Below are positions 1 to 8,644 of a stretch of DNA of 64,000 nucleotides, piece after piece. The stretch is from NCBI GenBank assembly GCA_964406035.1, contig CAYOQB010000006.1, positions 3,419 to 67,418 of the forward strand, in the 5' to 3' direction. The notes below the pieces were generated by a model. The model did no database searches, was not told where the DNA came from, and was given only the letters and a program-made list of their open reading frames with translations. Position 1 is the stretch's first letter, and each line of letters starts with the position of its first letter. The stretch comes from JAIEPW01 sp964406035. GTDB lineage: Bacteria > Acidobacteriota > Terriglobia > Bryobacterales > Bryobacteraceae. The position numbers and the translations under genes were made by a program.

Positions 1-317
1 TAGCTCTTCAAATCGTCAAGCGTACCGGCAACCGGTGTTTTGCGGTTGGAGCCGCCAACCCAGTCATGGTCTTGGTTGACTATGTAGCTTGTGCAGAATG
101 TCAGATTCGGGGAACACATGGACATCCGGTCGTTCTCAAAGTAAACCCAAGCGGAAATCTCCCCGCCTTCGGCAGGCATTTTGAATCCACTTCCGCCCCA
201 CACCTCCCACCACTTCCAGTCATGGGCCGTCGCTTGAACCGCCTGGACCGCTCGTGACGAATCCACTCCCGGGGTTTGGAGGCAACTCAGCAACAAAAGC
301 GCCGCAGGAATGCTCAT
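1..317 (-). CDS. Hypothetical secreted protein, 3' end cut by window edge
   Basis: An open frame on the minus strand begins at an ATG at 317-315 and stays open to the window edge, so the C-terminus is missing. The first 15 residues are hydrophobic (MSIPAALLLLSCLQT) and resemble a short signal peptide. Cys12 after Leu-Leu-Ser could be a lipoprotein site, but the basic n-region is missing. The visible part is rich in Trp, Gly and Asp. The frame is also open upstream to another ATG near 399, but that extension would bury the hydrophobic start. I recognise no family. It reads in the same direction as the next three small secreted or membrane genes. Confidence 0.5.
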   Translation of the reverse strand, partial: MSIPAALLLLSCLQTPGVDSSRAVQAVQATAHDWKWWEVWGGSGFKMPAEGGEISAWVYFENDRMSMCSPNLTFCTSYIVNQDHDWVGGSNRKTPVAGTLDDLKS

Positions 318-439
318 AAGGCTGTTCGATTCACTCTGATAGTATCGGAAATCGGCGGCCGAGACCTGATACGGCTCGGATATGTCCCGTGCGCCCATGG
401 ATGCGGCTGTACTCGTTGGTCATGCACGCTGAGCGCTGC

Positions 440-892
440 TTAAGTCCGCCGCGACATCGCGCCTACCGAGTACGCACATGCGGAGATTGCAGGCAGCGTC
501 ACCAGAACGGGCAGATACGTAAAGCGCCATTGGTCTGTGAACATCGCCAGAACTCCTTCCCGGAACCCGAAGCTTACAACGGTCAACCCACATGCCAGAG
601 TCCAGAAGAAGGCGGGTATAACCCAGACTCGCCCGGCGGACTCGGGCCAGGCTTTGCCGGCATGCCGCCCAACAAACCAGGAGCACACAACCTGAATGCA
701 CCAATGCAGAACCGCCACTCCCAAGGCTGGCAGTCCGCCGAAGTGCCCCACAACGCCCACGGGTAGAGCGATGGGAAAACAGATGAGAGGTAGCAGTACC
801 GCGGCTACGATGGTCTGCAGCAGAACGCTGCCGATCACATTGGAGGATGAGAGGGTCACGAACCGCGGCATTTCCCGGACCTGAGTCTTCAT
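440..892 (-). CDS. Hypothetical membrane protein, about four TM helices
   Basis: A 150-residue protein with hydrophobic stretches near residues 20-45, 50-75, 85-110 and 125-145, so it is very likely an inner-membrane protein. It starts 14 nt downstream of the stop of the preceding minus-strand gene and probably shares its transcript. An alternative start at Met8 (871) has a better purine-rich leader. I recognise no family and see no conserved catalytic residues. A longer overlapping frame (420-929) lacks this hydrophobic pattern and is a shadow. Confidence 0.6.
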   Translation of the reverse strand: MKTQVREMPRFVTLSSSNVIGSVLLQTIVAAVLLPLICFPIALPVGVVGHFGGLPALGVAVLHWCIQVVCSWFVGRHAGKAWPESAGRVWVIPAFFWTLACGLTVVSFGFREGVLAMFTDQWRFTYLPVLVTLPAISACAYSVGAMSRRT

Positions 893-906
893 TGATTATT
901 CGCGCT

Positions 907-1692
907 TCACGGGAAGCGCACTGCTTCACAGGTAACCTGCTCGATGGTGGCCTTCAAACGATCGAACATTCGAGGATTGTGCGCGCGTTCGGTCATATAT
1001 GCGTAGGTACAACCCCCTGCGTCGCGCTGAAAGATCTCCCAGAAAACGATGGGCGGTCCCTTGCGCCGGATTCCGTACACGGGAATCGCCGGGTCCGTGG
1101 GTTTGGAGCAAGCAACCCGAAGGGTGGAATAGCCGCTGTCCCGCGTCGTTACAGCTAATACGTCCCGTAAGGATCGGGACTGCTCGGATGGACCGCCGGA
1201 GTACTCACGAAGGATTTCCGCCCGACTGGGCAACTTCGCCTCAAATTCCCATAAGACGGGCGCGGCGCGTGAGACCAGGGTAGGCCACATCTCTCTTTCA
1301 ACGGTGAGGCGATGTTGGACGAAGGCCCGGATTGCTTCCTCAGGTTGCGCGGACCGGGGGTACGGCGCTGTGAAAACGCCCTCCAGGTTTCTCACGGGGC
1401 CTCGAAAATAAGTTTTGCAAACACCCAGGTCCCGGCTGCAGAAGAATAGGTTTTCTTCAACCCTGGTGCGCGTACCAGGCCGGAATGCGATCTGCAGAGT
1501 AACGTGGCGACTCACCTTAGCGGGGACTTGGTAAGCAGGAAGGTTGTACCAGAGGATCTCCCACTGGAGCGTGCCGAGCAGGCTGCGCTCCAATTCCCAT
1601 TCCAGTGCGCCCTCCTGGCCTGCGAGGAGCAGCGGAAGGAGGGTGACGGCGAGGACACGGAAACTTAATTTTATTCCTTTGCGGACGGTCAC
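907..1692 (-). CDS. Hypothetical secreted protein
   Basis: The start is placed at GTG 1692, not the upstream GTG at 1734, because a good Shine-Dalgarno (AGGAAGGAG) lies about 5 nt before it. The product (261 aa) then begins with a normal signal peptide: basic VRKGIK, then the hydrophobic LAVTLLPLLLAGQ. Four cysteines in the mature part suggest an exported fold with disulfides. No domain is recognised. It sits between two other unassigned secreted or membrane genes in the same direction. Confidence 0.6.
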   Translation of the reverse strand: MTVRKGIKLSFRVLAVTLLPLLLAGQEGALEWELERSLLGTLQWEILWYNLPAYQVPAKVSRHVTLQIAFRPGTRTRVEENLFFCSRDLGVCKTYFRGPVRNLEGVFTAPYPRSAQPEEAIRAFVQHRLTVEREMWPTLVSRAAPVLWEFEAKLPSRAEILREYSGGPSEQSRSLRDVLAVTTRDSGYSTLRVACSKPTDPAIPVYGIRRKGPPIVFWEIFQRDAGGCTYAYMTERAHNPRMFDRLKATIEQVTCEAVRFP

Positions 1693-1757
1693 CTCATTCT
1701 CCTTCCTAAGTCCTGGTGTTCGCCACCATATCACTCAACAAGGTAGTTATCGACAAT

Positions 1758-2480
1758 TTACCGGGGCCGCTGCTCCTGCTTGTCGAACCAATAACTGCTG
1801 TCACGCAATCGCCGGTCCGAACCTCTCGGAAGGTCTTTTTTGCGAGAAGTGCACGTCCAGTGCGGGAACTCCGCAACCGCGCTGCCTGCGATACGAAATT
1901 CCAGGACTTCAGAGACAACGCCCCGTTGTGCCAGGTACACGTGAAAGAACGGATCTCCCCGCCGAACTCGTGGAAAATACAGGTCGCCCTCGGAGCCCGC
2001 AAGAAATCTGACCGCTGCCTTGCGGGCGGCTCTTGACAGTTCTTCATCCACCGGACGCGTCCGCGGAGTGACAGTAAAGCGAAATGCACCGTCGGTTGTT
2101 GGTAATTCACCGCACGTAAACTTCGAAGAACTCCGCTCGTCGGAAACGGAAGCCCGTGTGCCATCCCAGGGTGTTCGAGGGGGCCCCATGAAGATGATAG
2201 AACAGCCTGATTTCTCGATGAGTACCTCTGCTACGACACCGAGCGGATCGCACCGAAGGACGTAATGTGGGTTGCGAAACTCCCCTGAGCAGCGCTGCGC
2301 CGTGAGAGGTCGCTCCTGATCAGTGCCCCAAAGGTGATACCAGTTCAAAGCGTCGGCAACGAAGGGGACCGGCTGCTGCCAGCCCCATAATTCCAAGCTG
2401 AACGTACTACCAAGGATGGCCATCGCCAGCGCACTAGCTCGCGTGCTTGCTTGTCGCCCAGCCAAAGATGATCCTGCCAT
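1758..2480 (-). CDS. Hypothetical secreted protein
   Basis: The ATG at 2480 is preferred over GTG 2504 because a purine-rich stretch (GCAGAAGAA) abuts it and the product then opens with a signal-peptide-like segment. The mature part (about 210 aa) has four or five cysteines and many Arg/Ser/Trp residues, with no family I recognise. Size, cysteine content and secretion resemble the neighbouring 907-1692 gene, so the two may be distant paralogues; only an alignment could show that. Base composition looks less GC-biased than the rest of the window. Confidence 0.5.
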   Translation of the reverse strand: MAGSSLAGRQASTRASALAMAILGSTFSLELWGWQQPVPFVADALNWYHLWGTDQERPLTAQRCSGEFRNPHYVLRCDPLGVVAEVLIEKSGCSIIFMGPPRTPWDGTRASVSDERSSSKFTCGELPTTDGAFRFTVTPRTRPVDEELSRAARKAAVRFLAGSEGDLYFPRVRRGDPFFHVYLAQRGVVSEVLEFRIAGSAVAEFPHWTCTSRKKDLPRGSDRRLRDSSYWFDKQEQRPR

Positions 2481-2551
2481 TTCTTCTGCTGCTTGCCGGG
2501 ACACTCGCCCTTAAATTCACCGTAGCTCCCCCAACAATACCACCCACAAAC

Positions 2552-2580
2552 AAAAAAGGGGCGGCGATTGCTCGCCGCCC
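2552..2580 (-). terminator. Rho-independent terminator of the Spy-like gene
   Basis: GGGCGGCGA (2559-2567) and TCGCCGCCC (2572-2580) form a perfect 9-bp stem with a TTGC loop. Read on the minus strand, six T follow (AAAAAA at 2552-2557 on plus). It lies 24 nt after the stop codon of the gene ending at 2605. Confidence 0.85.
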
Positions 2581-2604
2581 AAGTTGGCTGTTGTGGGAAA
2601 GTGG

Positions 2605-3144
2605 TTAGCGGCCGAACGGGCCGGGCATGCGCTGCAATCCGGGACCGCCGGGACCGCCGAAGCCAGGACCGGCCGGGGGATCCAGCAGGTTCAGCATGGT
2701 CGCCTGGCGGATTTCATCCTGCAGGGCAGCGGCATCGGAAAGATTCTTCAAACGCGACCGCTGTTCCGCCGACAAAACGGCCAGGGCCTGCGCCTCGAAG
2801 CCGTCCCGCAGAGTCTGCAGCCGTTTGCGCAGGTTCTCGATCTCGATCAGCGCGGCGCCCAGCGCCGGCGCATCGGTGCTGCCGGCTTGCAGCCTTTCGC
2901 GCAGGGCGCGCTCCTTCGTGCCGATCTCGTTCATCGCGGTCTGCATCGCGTTGCGCTGGTTCGTCTGCAGTGTCCGCAGCGAGGTCACCTGACTGTCGGT
3001 GAGGTTCAGATACGCCTTGATCGCGTCCGCCGGAGGCTGCATGCCCTCTCCCGGTCCAAAGCGACCCGGACCACCGGGACCACCGGGGCCAGGCTGTGCG
3101 AATAAAGCCGCCGCGGAGAGCAATACCAACAGGGAACGTTTCAT
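2605..3144 (-). CDS. Spy/CpxP (LTXXQ)-like periplasmic protein
   Basis: A small exported helical protein (179 aa) of the Spy/CpxP/zinc-resistance type: signal peptide MKRSLLVLLSAAALFAQ, a Gly/Pro-rich linker (GPGGPGGPGRFGPGEG), then long amphipathic helices with the typical motif Leu-Thr-Asp-Ser-Gln (YLNLTDSQ) and a later VLSAEQRSRL. It ends in another Gly/Pro-rich tail. ATG 3144 was chosen because AAGGAG lies about 9 nt upstream and the longer frame would add a basic extension before the signal peptide. Members act as periplasmic chaperones or metal-stress sensors. The divergent kinase/regulator pair next door fits a Cpx-like regulatory link, but that is inferred from position. Confidence 0.75.
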   Translation of the reverse strand: MKRSLLVLLSAAALFAQPGPGGPGGPGRFGPGEGMQPPADAIKAYLNLTDSQVTSLRTLQTNQRNAMQTAMNEIGTKERALRERLQAGSTDAPALGAALIEIENLRKRLQTLRDGFEAQALAVLSAEQRSRLKNLSDAAALQDEIRQATMLNLLDPPAGPGFGGPGGPGLQRMPGPFGR

Positions 3145-3297
3145 TTTCTTTCTCCTTCTCGTTTGGGGTCGTGTGCCCAATCCCAGTATGCGGCGAAACC
3201 GGCGCGGCGGGCGTTAAAGCTCGGAAAAGACTGCCTTTACATTCTTAACAAACAGTTTGCCCGAGGTTATCGGCGAATCGGCTAAGCTGAGTACCGG

Positions 3298-5019
3298 ATG
3301 AGGCTGTTCTGGGGCGGGATCGGGCTGGTGCTGGCGCTGCTGGGCTCCGTGGCCTGGCTGCAGTCGCGCTGGATCGACCAATTGCGCGACGCGGATCGCG
3401 AGCGGCGGCAGCGGCTGCTGGACACTTCCCTGAACAACTTCCGGCAGGACTTCCAATACGAGCTGGTGCGGATCGCGCCGGCGCTGGGCGCGGGTCCGCC
3501 GGGGGATCCGGAATCCGAGCTCCCTTTGCTGGCGGAGCGGCTGGCCACCTGGCAGTCCTCCACCGTGTATCCCGAACTGGTGCAGGCAATCTGGATTGTT
3601 CGCGATCCGGAGGTCCGGCGCATGGATCCGAAGACTTACGAGACGCAGGCCGCGGAAGCTCCGGCGGAACTGGAGCAGATACGCCGGCGCCTGCCGGAGA
3701 TTCCCGACGGCGCGCTGCTGGAGCAGCTCGACTGGCCCGCTTTGCTGATTCCGCGATTCCGCCGCGAGCCAGGGCGGGAGGGCGGTCCTGGATTCGGCCG
3801 GGGTCGCGAGTTCGGACGTCCGCCCTGGGCGGAGCCCGGTTTCCGGCCGCCGGAGCGCGGATTCGGACGCGGTCCTGGGGGACCGGGAGGACCGCCGAAC
3901 GGACCCGGCGCCGTGTGGGTGGTGCAACTGAACAAAGCGGCGATGGAGAAGCAGTTGCTTCCCGATCTGTTGACGCGCCACTTCGGAGAGCGTCCGGAGT
4001 ACCGGTTCCGCGTGACCAACGCCCGCGGCGCGACGCTCTTTCCTTCCAGCGGCGAGGCGGAAGCGGCGAAAGCGGACGGGCAGATCCGTTTTCTAGACCT
4101 GCAGCCTTTCCGCCGCGGGCCGGGCGGAGGTCCAGGGCCGGATAATGTTGGAGGTCCAGCGCGGCCGGGGCCCCGTCCGGCGACCGGATTTTGGCTGCTG
4201 CAGGCGACGCACGCGTCGGGATCGCTGGAAGCCGCGGTGGAGAGCCACCGCCGCCGCAACCAGATGATCGCGCTGGCGGCGCTGCTGCTGACGGGTTCCG
4301 CGATCGCGATGCTGATTGTGTCGGCGCGGCGGGCGCAGAAGCTCGCCCGGCTGCAGATGGAATTTGTCGCGGGCGTTTCGCATGAATTGCGGACACCGCT
4401 GACGGTGATCGGCTCGGCGGCGTCCAATCTCGCCGACGGCGTGGTGGCGAAGCCGGAGCAGGTGCGCAAGTACGGCGCGCTGATGCGCGATCAGGCGCGA
4501 TCGCTGACGGATCAGGTGGAGCAGATCCTGACCTTCGCGGGCGCGCAGGCGGGACGCCGCAAGCTCGATTTCCAGGCGGTGGATATCGCCGGCGTGATTG
4601 ATCGCGCGATCGAAGCGGCCGCTCCGGATATCGCTGCTTGCCAGGTGGAGAAATCCGTGGCGGAAGGGCTGCCGCCGCTGCAGGGCGACATCACCGCGCT
4701 GACGCAATCCGTCCGCAACCTGATCAGCAACGCAGGCAAGTATGCTTCGGGCGGGCAGTGGATCGGCGTTCGCGCGGAGCAGCGCGGCGGGGAGGTGATC
4801 GTACAGGTGGAGGATCGCGGACCGGGCATCGACCCTTCGGACCTGCCTCGCGTGTTCGACCCGTTCTATCGTGGGAAGAGTTCGAACGGACATCACGGCG
4901 CGGGACTCGGCTTGAGCCTGGTGAGAGACATGATTGAAGCACATGGAGGAAGGGTGGAGGTGAAAAGCGATCCCGGCGCCGGTACGCGATTCACGCTGCA
5001 CCTGCCGCTGCCGGCATGA
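3298..5019 (+). CDS. Membrane sensor histidine kinase
   Basis: A 573-residue kinase with TM helix 5-22, a roughly 300-residue extracytoplasmic region, TM helix 323-342, then HisKA with the phospho-accepting His362 (SHELRTP) and an HATPase domain with N, G1 (VEDRGPGI) and G2 (GAGLGLSL) boxes. I see no clear HAMP domain. The sensor region is unusual: residues 157-205 and 273-295 are Gly/Pro/Arg-rich, resembling the Gly/Pro tracts of the divergent Spy-like protein. Its TGA overlaps the ATG of the response regulator (ATGA), a typical co-translated two-component pair. The signal is unknown; envelope stress is the simplest guess. Confidence 0.9.
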   Translation: MRLFWGGIGLVLALLGSVAWLQSRWIDQLRDADRERRQRLLDTSLNNFRQDFQYELVRIAPALGAGPPGDPESELPLLAERLATWQSSTVYPELVQAIWIVRDPEVRRMDPKTYETQAAEAPAELEQIRRRLPEIPDGALLEQLDWPALLIPRFRREPGREGGPGFGRGREFGRPPWAEPGFRPPERGFGRGPGGPGGPPNGPGAVWVVQLNKAAMEKQLLPDLLTRHFGERPEYRFRVTNARGATLFPSSGEAEAAKADGQIRFLDLQPFRRGPGGGPGPDNVGGPARPGPRPATGFWLLQATHASGSLEAAVESHRRRNQMIALAALLLTGSAIAMLIVSARRAQKLARLQMEFVAGVSHELRTPLTVIGSAASNLADGVVAKPEQVRKYGALMRDQARSLTDQVEQILTFAGAQAGRRKLDFQAVDIAGVIDRAIEAAAPDIAACQVEKSVAEGLPPLQGDITALTQSVRNLISNAGKYASGGQWIGVRAEQRGGEVIVQVEDRGPGIDPSDLPRVFDPFYRGKSSNGHHGAGLGLSLVRDMIEAHGGRVEVKSDPGAGTRFTLHLPLPA

Positions 5020-5699
5020 GCGCGCGCATTCTGATTGTCGAGGACGAGCCGGGCGTCGTGCTGACGCTCACGGACCGGCTGGAGGCCGAGGGATTCACGG
5101 TATCGAGCGAAGCGGACGGCGATAAAGGCCTGGAACGCGCGCTGGCCGAGCCCTTCGATCTGCTGCTGCTCGATATCACGCTGCCCAGCCGCAACGGACT
5201 GGACATCTGCCGCAAGCTGCGCTCCGCCGGCAACAGCGTCCCGGTGCTGATGCTGACGGCGCGCGCGCAGGTGGTGGACAAGGTGGTGGGGCTGCAGATC
5301 GGCGCGGACGATTACCTGACCAAGCCGTTCGATATGATGGAGCTTCTGGCGCGGGTGGAAGCGCTGCTGCGGCGGTCGCCGAAGCGGGATCAGCCGGTGG
5401 AGCGTTTCGAGTTCGGGACCGTGCGGATCGACTTCCGGTCGGGCGAGGTGGCGCGCGACGGCAAGCCGGTGGAGTTGTCCGCGCGCGAGTTTCAATTGCT
5501 TCGGTTCCTGGTGGAGCATCGCGGCAAGATCCTTTCCCGGGATCAACTGCTGCGCGAGGTGTGGGGTTATCAGGCGCTGCCGCTGACCCGCACCGTGGAT
5601 GTTCACATGGCCTGGCTGCGCCAAAAGCTGGAGCCCAATGCCAAGCAGCCGCAGTACTTTCTGACGCTGCGCGGGCTGGGGTACAAGTTCGCGGGCTAA
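5016..5699 (+). CDS. OmpR/PhoB-type response regulator
   Basis: 227 aa: a receiver domain with the acidic pair Glu9/Asp10, phospho-acceptor Asp53 (LLLLDITLP) and the conserved Lys in YLTKPF, followed by an OmpR-type winged helix (ELSAREFQLLRFL, then LTRTVDVHMAWLRQKLE). It overlaps the kinase by 4 nt, so the two are partners. Likely targets are the divergent Spy-like gene and its own operon, by analogy with CpxAR. No operator was identified. Confidence 0.95.
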   Translation: MSARILIVEDEPGVVLTLTDRLEAEGFTVSSEADGDKGLERALAEPFDLLLLDITLPSRNGLDICRKLRSAGNSVPVLMLTARAQVVDKVVGLQIGADDYLTKPFDMMELLARVEALLRRSPKRDQPVERFEFGTVRIDFRSGEVARDGKPVELSAREFQLLRFLVEHRGKILSRDQLLREVWGYQALPLTRTVDVHMAWLRQKLEPNAKQPQYFLTLRGLGYKFAG

Positions 5700-5702
5700 A
5701 AT
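5697..5702 (+). promoter_or_regulatory. Putative leaderless-type -10 element (TAAAAT)
   Basis: TAAAAT ends 6 nt before the ATG at 5709, and no Shine-Dalgarno is present, so transcription would begin at or next to the start codon. It overlaps the stop codon of the response regulator. No convincing -35 was found. Confidence 0.35.
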
Positions 5703-5708
5703 ATCGCA

Positions 5709-6116
5709 ATGCGTCAATTGCTTTGCGCAATGGCATTGCTGGCGATTGCTCTGCCCGTTTCCGCCAAGGACAAGTATGACTTCGGCGTACGGCAGATCAG
5801 CACGATCTCGGGCAAACAGCGGGATGAATTCGCCAAAATCAAGCTGGATCGTAAGAAGGCGCTGCTGCGCGTCGATTCGGAGGACTTCGGAGAGCGCACA
5901 ATTCCCTTCGCGGATCTGATTTCCGCCTCCACCGAATCGGGCGGGAAGGACGGCAAGGACGTCTACTTCCGCTTGCGGTTCCGCACCGCGCGCGGCGACG
6001 AGGATCAGATGCTGTTCAAGCTCAAGGACCGGAGAGACATCCCGCGGGACATGAATTACTTCAGGGACATCACGGGAATGCGGGTGGAGCAGGGGGTGGG
6101 AGGGCCGGCCAGGTAG
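5709..6116 (+). CDS. Hypothetical secreted protein
   Basis: A 135-residue protein with a clear signal peptide (MRQLLCAMALLAIALPVSA, cleavage before KDKYDFG). The mature part is rich in Lys, Asp and Arg, with alternating hydrophobic residues suggesting a small beta-rich fold (KKALLRVDSEDFGERTIPFADL). It begins 9 nt after the response regulator stop, so it may be read through from that operon, but it has its own possible leaderless -10. No family is recognised. Confidence 0.7.
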   Translation: MRQLLCAMALLAIALPVSAKDKYDFGVRQISTISGKQRDEFAKIKLDRKKALLRVDSEDFGERTIPFADLISASTESGGKDGKDVYFRLRFRTARGDEDQMLFKLKDRRDIPRDMNYFRDITGMRVEQGVGGPAR

Positions 6117-6124
6117 GCCCTCCC
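6098..6124. terminator. Hairpin between convergent genes, possible bidirectional terminator
   Basis: GGGAGGGCC (6098-6106) pairs with GGCCCTCCC (6116-6124) around a 9-nt loop. It covers the last codons and stop of the plus gene, and the convergent minus gene ends at 6135. There is no strong T-tract on either side, so termination is plausible rather than certain. Confidence 0.45.
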
Positions 6125-6134
6125 CTCCGCCTTT

Positions 6135-8570
6135 CTACTGCCCGCTGACCGCGCCGCGAGCGGGGGCGTTCTTCACGTACTTGTCGAACCAGGCGATCAT
6201 CTCGTAGAGCGCGTGCTCCACGGATTCCTTCGCCTGGTATCCGTGCGATTCGTGCGGCAGCATCACCAGCCGGGTAAATCCGCCGTTGCCGCGAACCGCC
6301 GCGTACATGCGTTCACTCTGGATGGGGAAGGTGCCCGTGTTGTTGTCCGCTTCGCCGTGGATGAACAGGATGGGCTCCTTGATCTTGTCGGCGACCAGGA
6401 ACGGCGACATCCGCAGGTAGGTGTCGCGGGCTTCCCAGAAGGTGCGGCGCTCGGTCTGGAAACCGAAGGGGGTCAGGGTGCGGTTGTACGCGCCGGAGCG
6501 TGCAACGCCGGCGCGGAACAAGTCCGAATGCGCCAGCAGGTTGGCGGTCATAAAGCCGCCGTAGCTGTGGCCGCCGACTCCGACGCGCTCGGGATCGATG
6601 ACGCCCATCTCCGCGCCCTTGTCGATCGCCGCCTTCGCGCCCGCCACCAACTGCTCCACGTACGTATCGTTCACCGTTTCCGGCGTGCCGATGATGGGGA
6701 TGGTGGCGTCGTCCAGAATGGCGTATCCCGCCAGCAGATAGAACAGGTGCGAAGCGCCGCCGGGATAGTTGAACTTCTTCTGCGATCCGCTGATCTGGCC
6801 GGCCGTACTGGCGTCGTTGAACTCGCGCGGATAGGACCACATCATCGCCGGCAGCCGCGTGCCCGCCTTGTAGTCGGGCGGCAGGTACAAGGTGAACGAC
6901 AGAGGCACGCCGTCGGCGCGCTTGTAGGTCACCAATTGCTTCTTCACGCCGCGCATCGCCGGGGCGGGATCCTTGTACGAGGTCAGCATCTTCTCGCCGC
7001 TGCAGCAGGTCTTCAGGTAATAGTTGGGCGGTTCGGTGGGGGATTCGCGCTTGATCACCATGCTGGAAGCGTCGTCGGCGAGCAGCGAAACGAATGTCTC
7101 ATAGCGCTCCGGATCGCTTTGGAACACGCGATCCGACTTCGCTGTGGTCACGTTGAAGCGGTCCAGAAACGGATAATCACCCTTGGATGAAGCGCCGTTT
7201 CCGGCCAGGTAGATCGAGTCGCCGTCCTGCGCGATGGCGCGGTGTCCGCTGGCAAGCATCTTCGTCACCGGGTTGCCGGGATCCTTATACCGATCCTGAT
7301 TGTTGCGGCTCCACACCAATACCGGAGGCGCGGAAGGGTTCTTGGGATTGATGCGGAAGGTGCGGACCCAACGGCGGTCGCGTTCGAAGTCCCTGATGAA
7401 CGCGAGGTCGCCTTTCTCGCCGAACTCGATTCCCTGGAAGCGATGCTCGGTCTTCACCAGTTCCACCGGCTCCGCTTGCGCAGGCAGGCGGGACATCATG
7501 ACGCGGTCGCGATGCGGCACTTTCTCCTTCAGGTTGCCGCCGTCCATCGCTTCCACCCAAACCACCGTGCTGGGCTCAGTGGGAATCCACTCCGGCGACC
7601 TCGGCCCCGGGGGAACGTACTCGCCGCCCAGGCTCGCGCGCTCCTGCAGTGGCCTGCTCGCGATCTTGCGCGCCGCGGCGCCGGTGTCGCTCCAGACCTC
7701 GATCTCCTGCGGGAACATCGTCGCCGGGTGGAGATAAGAGAACGGCGCGTGAGCATGCGTCACCAGCACGAACTTCCCGCTCGGGGACGGCTGCGCTCCC
7801 AGGATGATCGCGGGCTTGCCCACCGCGGTCATCTTGCCGCTCAGCACATCCACGAAGGTCAGCTGTGCAGTGGCGTAGTAGGTGAACAGCGCCTCATCGT
7901 GCGGATTCTTCAGCATGTCCTGGAAGGTCGGCACCGCGCCGCCCCTGCCATAGGACTCCTGGATCGCAGGACCTTTGGGAGCCCCCGCGGACACCGGTGC
8001 GGGCCCCCTGCCGGCAGGAACCGCCGGAACGAGCAGCGTCTTCGAATCACCCAGCCAGTCCAGGTCGGACCGGTCGTCGAACGGATTCGATCGCGACATC
8101 ACCAGGTTCAGCTTCAGCCCGGAGATCACCCGTGCTTTGCCGGTGGCGGTCTCCGCCACCCACAACTCGATTCCCTGGTCGGTGTAGTTCGGAAAAGCGA
8201 TCATCCTGCCGTCGGGCGAGAATGCGGGCCGCCCGATCCGGGCTTTCGCCGGAAGCTGCACCGGAATGGTTTTGCCGTCGGGAAGCGTCATCAGGCTGAG
8301 CCCGATGATGTTGCCCGCCAGGTGCACCCCGTTCGTGCGCGGGTCGATGCGGATTCCAGCCAGGCGCAGCATGGGCGCGGAAACCTCGGCGATAGAGGGG
8401 TAGCGCACGGGCTGCGTCACCAGAGCGTGCTTCTTCGTGGGACTCACCACCAGCGAAGGCGGCGCGGGAGCGTTGAGGATGTCCTGAATGGCTTGAGGGG
8501 GTTTCTGGTACGTCGTTTCCGCCGCCAGGGCGAAAGCAACGAGGCAAAGCAGCAAGGCTCGGATTTTCAT
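6135..8570 (-). CDS. Secreted S9-family (prolyl oligopeptidase-type) peptidase
   Basis: 811 aa with a signal peptide (MKIRALLLCLVAFALAAET), an N-terminal beta-propeller-like half (about residues 40-550) and a C-terminal alpha/beta-hydrolase catalytic domain. The nucleophile is Ser669 in GGHSYGG; Asp742 (HGEADNNTG) and His776 (PHESHGY) complete the triad. Length and layout match S9 enzymes related to glutamyl endopeptidase/acylaminoacyl peptidase. It most likely degrades peptides in the periplasm or outside the cell. It stands alone, convergent with the upstream plus-strand gene. Confidence 0.9.
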   Translation of the reverse strand: MKIRALLLCLVAFALAAETTYQKPPQAIQDILNAPAPPSLVVSPTKKHALVTQPVRYPSIAEVSAPMLRLAGIRIDPRTNGVHLAGNIIGLSLMTLPDGKTIPVQLPAKARIGRPAFSPDGRMIAFPNYTDQGIELWVAETATGKARVISGLKLNLVMSRSNPFDDRSDLDWLGDSKTLLVPAVPAGRGPAPVSAGAPKGPAIQESYGRGGAVPTFQDMLKNPHDEALFTYYATAQLTFVDVLSGKMTAVGKPAIILGAQPSPSGKFVLVTHAHAPFSYLHPATMFPQEIEVWSDTGAAARKIASRPLQERASLGGEYVPPGPRSPEWIPTEPSTVVWVEAMDGGNLKEKVPHRDRVMMSRLPAQAEPVELVKTEHRFQGIEFGEKGDLAFIRDFERDRRWVRTFRINPKNPSAPPVLVWSRNNQDRYKDPGNPVTKMLASGHRAIAQDGDSIYLAGNGASSKGDYPFLDRFNVTTAKSDRVFQSDPERYETFVSLLADDASSMVIKRESPTEPPNYYLKTCCSGEKMLTSYKDPAPAMRGVKKQLVTYKRADGVPLSFTLYLPPDYKAGTRLPAMMWSYPREFNDASTAGQISGSQKKFNYPGGASHLFYLLAGYAILDDATIPIIGTPETVNDTYVEQLVAGAKAAIDKGAEMGVIDPERVGVGGHSYGGFMTANLLAHSDLFRAGVARSGAYNRTLTPFGFQTERRTFWEARDTYLRMSPFLVADKIKEPILFIHGEADNNTGTFPIQSERMYAAVRGNGGFTRLVMLPHESHGYQAKESVEHALYEMIAWFDKYVKNAPARGAVSGQ

Positions 8571-8644
8571 AGCTTATTCAGGATCTTATGAGACCACGGG
8601 GACGGAGTCAAACGAGGCTCATACGGGGGATGCCAGGAGGCGGG

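Noticed and set aside
389..766. Plus-strand frame opposite the membrane protein at 440-892
   Set aside because: The minus frame has a clear multi-helix membrane pattern; the plus frame is Arg/Pro/Gln-rich shadow.
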